From Rotaria sordida (lineage: Eukaryota; Rotifera; Eurotatoria; Philodinida; Philodinidae), in NCBI GenBank assembly GCA_905250125.1, contig CAJNOL010000232.1:124001-188000 (forward strand): a stretch of DNA of 64,000 bases, given 5' to 3'. A model generated the notes under the pieces. That model had not been told where the DNA came from, ran no database searches, and was given only the letters and a program-made list of their open reading frames with translations. The translations under genes and the position numbers were made by a program. Shown in pieces: positions 52,697 through 61,788 of the stretch (positions are counted from its first letter, which is position 1; each line of letters begins with the position of its first letter).

Positions 52697-53329
52697 TTTG
52701 TATTAAGCAAATATCAATATAATGATAATTCAAAAAGAAACCAACTGTTTATATATGCAGTGGTTTTTTGCAAGTGAATCACCTCATTTAAAAGGTGAAA
52801 TCAGTGATGCATGAGAAACATAAAGATGAGTAACATTTATAATCATATAATGAATAATGTAAAGGTGGGCATATAAGTTTATTTTTCTTATTCTATCTTT
52901 TCTCATATTATTCAAGATTATTAATGATCATTGTTTTTTATTTTAGTTATAATTTTGTTTAATGACGTACATATTTACTTGATTTCAATCGATTAATAAT
53001 TATCAAAAAATCAATTTTTTTTATTCATAAAAAGAAGAAATAGTTATTTGTTTTCTCATCAATCTGTAATCCTATATGTATTATAATGTTTAGCTCATAA
53101 TCATTGAAAAAACATTCCATATTGACTACATATCATATGAATGTAATTACTATGTTTATAATAAGAGCGTGATGACAAGAATCGTTTATAATCAGGCACA
53201 CGATCTATTTCAAAGAAATTTGTTTAAGTATGCCTTTCATATATAAGAATTGTCAAAAGTAACGAATATTGTATTAAATTCAAAACAGACAAAAACTTAA
53301 TTCTTAGTTTTTTTAAGTATTTATGTCCT
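52697..53329. other. Upstream region of the RS-tract gene
   Basis: The sequence just above 52696 is the presumed 5' untranslated exon and promoter of the minus-strand gene. Its 5' limit cannot be set by eye. No other feature is recognised. Confidence 0.4.
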
Positions 53330-53940
53330 CATTTCCAGCACTTTTGAAGAATGACTCATCAGTAAATTGTGAAAGTTTAAAAGCGGATAGATCTTGATGA
53401 GTAGAGAAAAAATTCTTATAGACTCAGAATTTTCGGATGATGCTTTTCGGTAGGAAATATTAGGGTTGCAAGTGCGAGGTAACCCACCACTCCGTCTCAA
53501 CTACAATACGTCTGATAGGGCTACGGATTCTTTTTTTAAATGTTAGACACTGCTTGAATGTCCTGTTTTTTTTTCCTTTGTTTTAATTGAACTTTTTCTA
53601 TTAAGCTTGGCAATAAACAACAGCACATCATATTTTGAAACAAAAAAAATAATAAGCACCTGAAATACTTTCTAGTGGTAAGTAGAAGAAAGTTTCAGAT
53701 CGATGGGATACACTATCGTTGGAGAAACAAGGATGATTTTCCATTTTTTCAAAACAGCGAAATATTGTGTAAATTTTTTTTTTTTTTGGTGGCGAAAATG
53801 TTCTATCGTTTCCCATTTTTTGACTTTAATGTTATATATTAATCCTTGAAATATGCCTAGTATAGATAGAGGGTAAGTTCGAAGCGTATATAAAGCAGAA
53901 AAATAACGAAAATGATTTTCGGTCGGGAAGAAAACGTTGG
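53330..53940 (+). repeat. Diverged repeat, copy B (copy A in the hAT element)
   Basis: Same orientation and order of blocks as 47800-48500: gactcatcagtaaattgtgaaag, gatagatcttgatgagtag, tagactcagaattttcgg, gttagacactgcttga, tttctagtggtaagtaga...gtttcagatcg, gagaaacaaggatgattt, atatgcctagtatagatagagg, aagcagaaaa. The two minus-strand frames here (53628-53816 and 53672-53962) are not credible genes. Confidence 0.5.
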
Positions 53941-54142
53941 TTATCTTAACTTCAAATAACACTTACATAAAAAGTCTATATCAAATTTAGAATAGAAGAT
54001 AAAGACAATTGTCTTTGATGACACAATTATAGAAACTCTATTAGTTTTTTCAATGAAAATTTGTTGATTAAATAAAATATTAATTTTCTTATACGTAAGC
54101 TTTTGCTTGTTAGAAAGTAATTTGAAACTTGCAAGAGAAATT

Positions 54143-54740
54143 CCCTAATTGATTAATTGCTTTTCAGTCGAGACAATGTGCATCATTTAGTCTCTAATGA
54201 GTTATGAATATCTTGAAAAGGGTTCGGGTTCATAATTGATTTCAGTGAAGATACTGCATTTTTTAACTGAATACCATGGTCCTCCTCAGGAACATCAGAA
54301 AAAGTCATTTTTGAGTTTCGACTTGAAGCTTTGCACAAAGAGAAGCTTTAAATGATAATGGTTTATTGTGCAGATTTCATATCTCTTCGTTGCTCCTATC
54401 CTCAGACACGACTATGATAAAGGTGAGTTTTTTTTTACATTACTCATATTCATGGACAAATTACGATGTTCTTATTTCAGGATAGAAGGAAATAAAAAGG
54501 TTTGAAATTTTTACAATAAATTACTTCCATTAAGGTCTGTATCTTTGCAAAATTTCAAGTCTAAATATCGACAGTCAATTGTTTTGGTATTTCTGAGAGA
54601 GACTACTGGATTCAGTTAACTAATGCAGTATCATCGCAGCAATTAACTAAGAGTTCGAGTTCTTTTTGAGATATCAATAGTTCATTAGAGTCTACATGAT
54701 GTACGTTGTCCCAACTAGAAAGCGATCAATTAGTTATAGG
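54143..54740. mobile_element. Foldback element at 54.1-54.7 kb
   Basis: The left arm (cctaattgattaattgcttt, gacaatgtgcatcattta, taatgagttatgaatatctt, tactgcattttttaactgaa) is mirrored by the right arm (ttcagttaactaatgcagta, agatatcaatagttcatta, gatgtacgttgtccc, gcgatcaattagtta). The arms are about 250 bp and roughly 70 percent paired, so it is an old element. Confidence 0.65.
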
Positions 54741-55324
54741 ACGTTGCTCGTTAGACGCGTCAATATAATTCATTATTTACGTTTCATTCGCTGTACAACA
54801 AAAATTTCAATTAAAAATATATGTTAGAAAATGTAAGATGTAATTGTTAATTAATTTTTCTATCAAACTAAAGTCTGGAACATGTTTTAATGATTACAAA
54901 TATTGTCAAAAAATAATAATAATTCATACTCTTGCTTTTTGATATATCACAGAACATATGAGTGTTAAATAAATTGATAACAATCTTTTTTTTTTCAAAT
55001 AAATCTGCCTCCATGTAATAAAAAATTTCAATAATTTCAAATCTATAAGCATTGATGCATTCAAAAGAACATCAAATGTATGAATCAAATGTTGATAGGC
55101 ATTTCAAATTCAAAGAAAATTCTTTCTATTTTATTCGATTACTATTAGTTTAAATTAATCTCAACAAGAATATCAATACATCGAATTATATTTCGTTAGT
55201 CTTTCTTAACCAGATTTTTCTTACATAAACCAGCAGACAAGGGAGTCTCTTCCAGTTTCAATGATATTTTTTTTGCCTATAGATACTATAAAAGCCATAA
55301 ATGGATTTTGGTTTCTATTGAGAT

Positions 55325-55550
55325 TTGACTAAGCTATCAAATTTTCGTCTGAAACTTTGTGCATATAGAGAACTCAACTGGTATAGTTTCCATGAAAAAA
55401 AAAACCAGAAATATTGAACAAAGTCTCTTCAAGATATGAAACTTTCAAGATATAGACCCTTTTCCATGGATAATGTGTACAATATTCATTAAAGGTTCAT
55501 ATCTCGAAGAGACTTCATTCAAAACGTCTGAATTCTTTTTATGGAAATAT
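55325..55550. repeat. Palindromic repeat related to the centre of the 42 kb foldback
   Basis: 55386-55548 is an imperfect palindrome (aaagtctcttcaagatatga / tcatatctcgaagagactt). The segment 55340-55480 also aligns in order with 42640-42770 (gtctgaaactttg...cataaag, agaaatattgaa..agtctct, aagatatgaaact, atagaccctttttc). It is therefore a second, diverged copy of the same repeat family. Confidence 0.65.
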
Positions 55551-57244
55551 TTTTTTTTGTGTGTTTACAGAGCGTGATAATTTAGCCTTGGAAAAAACAC
55601 CTAACTTAAAAGAAGAAAAGCTCAATGAGACTGGTTCATGTATTCAGAAGTGTTTTTCTTTATTTTCATTTCATTTAATTTTTATCATGCGAAAATAGAT
55701 TAAAATATTCAATAGTAATATTTGTAATATAATTAATTCTCTTCATTAATTTAGCATTATTTCCGAAAAGATTTTTATTTATTTATTTATAATATTCTTA
55801 AACTATAAAATTCATTGCAATACGTCGAACAATCAATTATTTAAATGCATTCTGCTTTCACACTGACGTTGTAAAGATATGGAGAAAAAAAACAACTAAT
55901 GATCGGAAATGTGACGTTCTGCCTTGCCACGTTGTCAACCAAGTCTACGTCATAAAAATAACCACTCTCACTTGTCTAGCTTTCTTCCTTCTTTTTTTTT
56001 TTTGTCTTTTATAACCCGGTTTTCTGCTTCTTTCCTCGTTGATATCCCATGATCAGTCGCCTGCATTATGTTTTACGTTGGCAAAAATGAGTCATATAGT
56101 CAGTCGCTTTAACTTACACGTAAATATTGCACTCATAAAATTACATTTTTTTTTAATACTTAGAACCACTCGAACAGGTAACCAAATTGTGAGTAATTTT
56201 AGGAGACATGTGTGCTAGAGAATCGATATGTAATGTATATCATTTGATAAGAAATTTAATCAATAATATTTTATTCCTTAACAATCGAGTATAATGTTTC
56301 TTTTTGGGTGTAATCCAAACCGAAATGAGCAAAAAATAAATAGACACTTATGCCCTAGACAAAATTGGACTTAGACAGAAATTTTGTTTTTCACTAAGCA
56401 TAAAACTACAAAATAACATTCATCGAGATTTAAATTACTTGGTTCTAGACTAATGGAATATGGAAGCATCTAAGTAAAAACATGCTTTTTATATTTTTAT
56501 ACCTAGATGCTCTTATAATGCATATGTCTATCCTTTCAGTCTAGGGAACATCTACATATTTCTTTCTTTTTTTTTTTTTACTAGACACAGTATTCACTTT
56601 CACTAAGTCAATATTGTATTTATATGCATCAGTGGCTTCGCCTATGTCGAGATTGGAAAATAAATATTTCAGAAGTAATTTTACATTAAACGCAAATTGA
56701 TATTTTAAAGTTCTGAAGTAATAAATTCTGAGAGACGATAGTTATTTTATTCTATCACAGGCAACTCATAAGGTAATAAATCCTTCACTTTTTTTTTAAT
56801 TCGAATATAACAAAACTTAGTAACATAAGATATATTTATATACTTTACATGTATCATCTATAAATCACGTCAAATTCGAAGACAAATAAATATCGATAAA
56901 AAAAAACAGAGAATGAGATCAAAGATTCTTCCTTTTTTATGTTGTCAGAGCTTGTTAAGATAAGCTAAATTTCGATTGAATACACTCACGAACTCTACAA
57001 CTTACATCTTTGATTTTTTACAAGGACTTTTTTTTCTGAATAAATTCTTTTAGCATAGACGTATATAAAAATGTTGACTATTAATTAAAAAGTAATTGAC
57101 GAATATCTCTCTAACCATATGGGAAAAAAAATCCGAAAATTTTAGATATAAAATCCATTTGTTATTCCTAACTTTTTCAATTTTTTTAATAATTAGTTTG
57201 AAAGTCAAAAACAAAAAAATTTCTTTTCAGATTTTTATTTCAAC
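55551..57244. other. Upstream region of the CCCH-NYN-C2H2 gene
   Basis: Around 55910-55955 are two CRE-like cores (TGACGT, TACGTCA) in less AT-rich sequence; they could belong to a promoter, but this is weak. An acceptor (atttcttttcag) ends at 57230, 15 bases before the start codon, indicating a 5' untranslated intron or trans-splice site. No other gene is seen. Confidence 0.4.
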
Positions 57245-58615
57245 ATGGCTAAGGCTGTAGTTAGCGATTCTGAAGTTGATTTAAAAACATTTACTGATTG
57301 TATGTATTTTATAAATGGTCATTGTAAATTAAATGATAAATGTCGTTATCGTCATTGTCAAGTAGCTGCTGCACAAACAAATAATTGTTTTAAATGGCCA
57401 AAAGTATGTCGTAATACTAAATGTCCTTATCGACATCCTTCAATATCTAAAGTAATTGAAAAGAAAAAAAAATCAATATCCGAATTTCCAGTTATTAATT
57501 CAATGTCATTACAAACACCACAAATAATATCACGAAGAGAAGGTTTAATAAGTTTTTTTTGGGATATTGAAAATGTTCCTATACCAAAAGCACAAAAACC
57601 TTTTGATATTGTTCAACGTATTCGACAAAAATTAGTTGTTGAAGCTGGTTTAAGAGAATATAGTTTTTCATGTTATTGTAATACAACAACAATATCTCAA
57701 GAAAATCAACTTAGTTTATTTCATGCTAATGTTCGTATTGTTCATATACCAGATCGTAAAATTGGTGCAGTTGATCGTCAAATAATGCTTGATTTAGATC
57801 GTTTTGAACGTGCTCATCATTCTCCGGCAACAATTGTTCTTATTTCTGGTGATATTGATTTTGTTGGAAAATTAAGTGATCTTCGTCATCAAGCTGGATT
57901 TTATGTTATTGTTATTCATAATAAACCAGCAAAAGAAGAATTAAAAGCAACAGTTAATGATCATTTTCCATGGGAATTATTTACACAACAACAACAACGA
58001 CAACCAATCAATGCAGTTAATAATTCGGAAATATTAACAAATGAAATAAGACCACGAGCACCACAATTATATCGAATGAATAATCAAAATAATAATGGTC
58101 AACTATGTCAAATAGATTCATCACCAAATCGTTCAACTGTACCTTCTAAATCATTTCGATCAACTATAACAAAAAAACAAACACATCAATGTCCAAAATG
58201 TACAAGTGAATTTGAATCTATACAAGCTTTACGACAACATCAAGAAGTTAAAGATCATTTATTTGATTGTTCAATATGTGATGAAAGTTTTCGAACATTT
58301 GAAGGATTAGTTCAACATCAAAAAGCTAAAGATCATCATAAAGCTGATTATAAATGTGGGCAATGTAATCGTCGTTTTGCTAAAATTGAAAGTTTAAGTC
58401 AACATCAACAAGCTACTAATCATAATGGATTGTTCGGTCCAGCATCCATGAATATTGATGGTTTTGTACGTGAACTAACATTTCCATCAACATTACCTAA
58501 TAATAATAATCAATTTACGAATAATAGTGTTCAAGATGCAGCAATGATTATTATTCAAAAAGGTATTGATGCTCTTGTTCAATATTATCCAAAAAGATTT
58601 CCATCAAATAAATAA
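57245..58615 (+). CDS. CCCH - NYN (MARF1-type) - C2H2 zinc-finger protein
   Basis: A single exon of 456 residues. Residues 19-37 are a CCCH finger (C-x7-C-x5-C-x3-H). Residues 48-64 are a second, CCCH-like (C-x6-C-x4-C-x3-H). Residues 102-245 are a NYN nuclease domain of the MARF1/limkain-b1 group: FFWDIENVPIP (D107), DRQIMLDLDRF (D177, D183), LISGDIDFVGKLSDLRHQAG (D203, D205) and YVIVIHNKPA. The acidic residues expected for metal-dependent RNA cleavage are present. Residues 316-393 hold three C2H2 fingers with six-residue H-H spacing (QHQEVKDH type), the double-stranded-RNA or matrin-like style. An inferred role is RNA binding and endonucleolytic cleavage. The gene is intronless in its coding part, unlike most neighbours, so a retrocopy or acquired gene is possible. 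Polyadenylation sites AATAAA lie at about 58681. Confidence 0.9.
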   Translation: MAKAVVSDSEVDLKTFTDCMYFINGHCKLNDKCRYRHCQVAAAQTNNCFKWPKVCRNTKCPYRHPSISKVIEKKKKSISEFPVINSMSLQTPQIISRREGLISFFWDIENVPIPKAQKPFDIVQRIRQKLVVEAGLREYSFSCYCNTTTISQENQLSLFHANVRIVHIPDRKIGAVDRQIMLDLDRFERAHHSPATIVLISGDIDFVGKLSDLRHQAGFYVIVIHNKPAKEELKATVNDHFPWELFTQQQQRQPINAVNNSEILTNEIRPRAPQLYRMNNQNNNGQLCQIDSSPNRSTVPSKSFRSTITKKQTHQCPKCTSEFESIQALRQHQEVKDHLFDCSICDESFRTFEGLVQHQKAKDHHKADYKCGQCNRRFAKIESLSQHQQATNHNGLFGPASMNIDGFVRELTFPSTLPNNNNQFTNNSVQDAAMIIIQKGIDALVQYYPKRFPSNK

Positions 58616-60035
58616 ATAAATATAATTTTTTTTTCTTCATAAAAATCATTCTTTTATAATTGTTCATTCAAAAATACAAATAAATAAAATTTCAAAAAAT
58701 TTGATTTATTGAAATTTATATTTTTGAATGAATAATCAAATACATCATGATATTTTGTTCTCATTAACATGAGAAGTAAAAGAATGATTTAGAAAAAAAA
58801 AAAACATACTTGTTTAATACAATCTTCAAATAATAGGAAAAAAAAATTTTTTTCGTTTTATTTGAATAATTAATTTTTTTTTTAATGTTTATTTGTTCTA
58901 CAATATTTTGTAAGACAAGTAAAAAAAATATATGTATATAATTTGCGATTGTAAGTTAGTCGTACTTTTTTTTTTTTTGTAAATGTATATATGTATATTT
59001 ATAATAAAATTAAATCTTTCGAATAATAATGTGTTAATAAATTCAACACATATTTTTAATTAATATCGATTGATTCAATTTCGTTATATATACATATATA
59101 TAATTATCTATTTCAGTTTTATGTAATCTTGATTATAATTAACCGAAATAAATGAATGTTTAATAAGGTGTTTGATCGATTGGTTGAGTATCCATTGACC
59201 AGCACTCAAAACAAAAAAGTTTTTCAAGATAAACTTGTTGAATTTTTAAAAGCATCTTGTATTCAAGAATTCAAGGAACCATAATATACTTCAAATTATC
59301 AATGATTTATAGATGTTCGAAAATCATGAGTTCGATACTACAGATAGAGTAGTTTTTAAAATTTTTTAAACTTATATATATTCTTCTATTTCTAACAAAA
59401 ACAAAAACCTTCATATTAATCTGCTTCGTATTTTCTTTCGGCGACTTTCATAGGTCTAATCATTGTTGTAGGTCAATGATTAGTAAGCAAAGATTTGCAT
59501 GGCAGTGTTCTGCACTAGTATAACTTTTTGCAACCGGAGCTAAGCTACATCGAGCAGATACTTTCACAGTCATAACATGGTTTTCAAACTTTGATTCTAT
59601 ATGAGAAAGTAAGTATACTGTTTAGTTTCTTCCATAAGTAGCAACACAAAAAAAACGAGATCATCTCAACTTCTAAAATTCGATCAATTTCACTAAGTAT
59701 ATGCTTGCTTGCTTGTTGCTGATGACATTAGAACGGAACGTAGTGTTGGTATTGAACGACGAGCCCATCGGATCTGGGTTCGAAAACTTTAGACCTCCGA
59801 TGTGCTCTATCCTACACATTTCTCAAACGACTTGTCTGAGAAATGTCTAGGATGCACTAGTCATTGAATATAAAAAATCGGAAAAAATCATTTTGTATCT
59901 TTGGGATGGTTATTCTATTCCGATTAGAAAGCTTCATTGAAAGTACCAAAATACAGTTCGACCGAGTCCTAAAAACGTTCAATAAATGAGGTTCGGGCCT
60001 CATCAGCTCTAGTCAAACGTCATAATTGTGAATGC
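58616..60035. other. 3' flank and intergenic
   Basis: AATAAA sites at about 58681 and 59002 probably end the zinc-finger gene. Near 59730-59800 the sequence gtagtgttggtat...ggatctgggttcgaaaac resembles a tRNA A/B-box pair, but the stems do not form well. It may be a tRNA-derived repeat and I do not call it a tRNA. Confidence 0.4.
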
Positions 60036-60830
60036 GATAAAAATTATCCGTAAGAGTTTGTTTTTTGATTAAAGATAGTCAAAATATAGACTTTTTAAGA
60101 TTTGATTGGTAGCAAAATAATCATCAAGCTGGTTATTATTTATACTATAAAAATCAACGTTATTAATTGAATGTGAGATTAATGTTTGAAAACTATGTGT
60201 ATGATTTTGATAACGGTGACACTTTTACGTTCTTCTTAGTTTCAAAAAATTTAATTATAAAATCATTAGATGCAAGAAAGAACAAGTGATATGTTCGTGC
60301 TATTATCTTCGCAATACAATTATAGTTCATAAGCAGATTTTGTTAATCAAAAGCCATGGATCATGATAATGAGAATAATAGTTATATTTCTATTTCTGTT
60401 TGATAGCTATAGTAAATATGTTTTAAAAACTGCGTCAAAATAATAAATAAAAATGTCAACTGATACTTTGTAATGGAAGTGACGTCAGTTCCGTATCAGT
60501 CGTCCTTTTTTTGTGTGATACACTCAAGTATTTCGATTTTTGACTGAGTCAACTACATAGTTTCTTCGTAGTGTCGCTTGTTCTTTTTTGCACCTAATGA
60601 CTTTATAATTAAATTTTCTGAGGCCCTGAAGAACGAAAAATGTTGCCGTTATATAAAAATTGTATACATAATTTTCAAGCATTAATCTCATGTTCACTCA
60701 ATAACATTGATTTTTATAGTGTGAATACTAGATGACATGATGATTCTTTTGATATTCATCAAATCTTAAAAACTCTATATTTTGACTATATTCGATCGAA
60801 AAAGAAATCGTACAAATACTTTTTGCTACA
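60036..60830. mobile_element. Foldback element at 60.0-60.8 kb
   Basis: The left arm (agtcaaaatatagacttttt, aagatttgat, aatcaacgttattaattgaa, gtgagattaatgtttgaaaa, tacgttcttc) is mirrored by the right arm (gaagaacgaaaaa, ttttcaagcattaatctcat, ttcactcaataacattgatt, atcaaatctt, aaaaactctatattttgact). The arms are about 250 bp and a central loop of about 250 bp separates them. No coding frame. Confidence 0.8.
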
Positions 60831-61788
60831 CCCGTGCATTCATGCTTTTTCAATTACGATAATTCATCTTCCTTTCCATGTATTCAATCACTTTATCATC
60901 TGTAGATGAATTTTCATCGAACAAAAAAAAAAATTAGTAAAACAATATCGCTTTAGACTTCTATGACCTGTTATCAAATACAATAATCACTTCGGTTTTC
61001 ACTACTATATTTTTACATAAATAGCAATTTGAAAAAGTAAAAATATTTTGAAACATCATGGTCTCATTAATTGCCGGGTCAAGTCGAATGTCCAATACTC
61101 CACCAAGTTTCAGGACACTAGTGCACAGTTATCCTATCCTGTACATGTCTACTAGTCTTAGTTTATATCTTTAAATGTTTTTTCTGAAATAGTTTATCTT
61201 GACATTAGCGTAGGACTAATATAAATATTCATATTAGTAAGTTTCTGGTCCATATGTTTTTTCCACACGAATAAACAATAGCGAGCCTGGATTAGTAATA
61301 TTTTTTATCTAGTAAATCGTCTCTTACTTAGATAAACAATAGAATACTATTAATAAAATTCTATTGAAGAAGATTATTATTGAGGAAATAACAATCGATA
61401 TTTTGATGAATGAAATTTGAAATCTTTTTTATCCAAAAAAAAAAAAAACGGATTTTTTATTTCACGAAAAAAAAAAGAGAAAGAAAAGAAAAAGCATTAC
61501 ATATAAAAGAAAAATCACGCTACAAATCGTGAATACTTAAGATTATTTGTTTGATTATGCAAACGTTGCCAAATGTTTGTATCATCATCAACAACAAGTC
61601 GAACCTGTCATGTTTGATCAATGACGGAAAAGAATAAAGTTTTGAGCTTATGCACAAGTAAAATAGAAACAAAAGTTTGTTAAAAAGAAATATGCATTAT
61701 AATAATGACTAGATAACATTTAAGTTTAAAGAATATTTTTAAATTCATCAAGGAAACATATGAAAATGGTTTTTTTTTTTTTGTTAAA
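60831..61788. other. Downstream of the MFSD8-like gene
   Basis: AT-rich with a run of A and A/G at 61436-61492. It includes the 3' end of the minus-strand transporter gene. No other gene is recognised. Confidence 0.4.

Noticed and set aside
59725..59800. tRNA-like sequence with ggttcgaaaac
   Set aside because: The acceptor and T stems do not pair and the A box is poor, so a functional tRNA is not supported; at best a tRNA-derived repeat.
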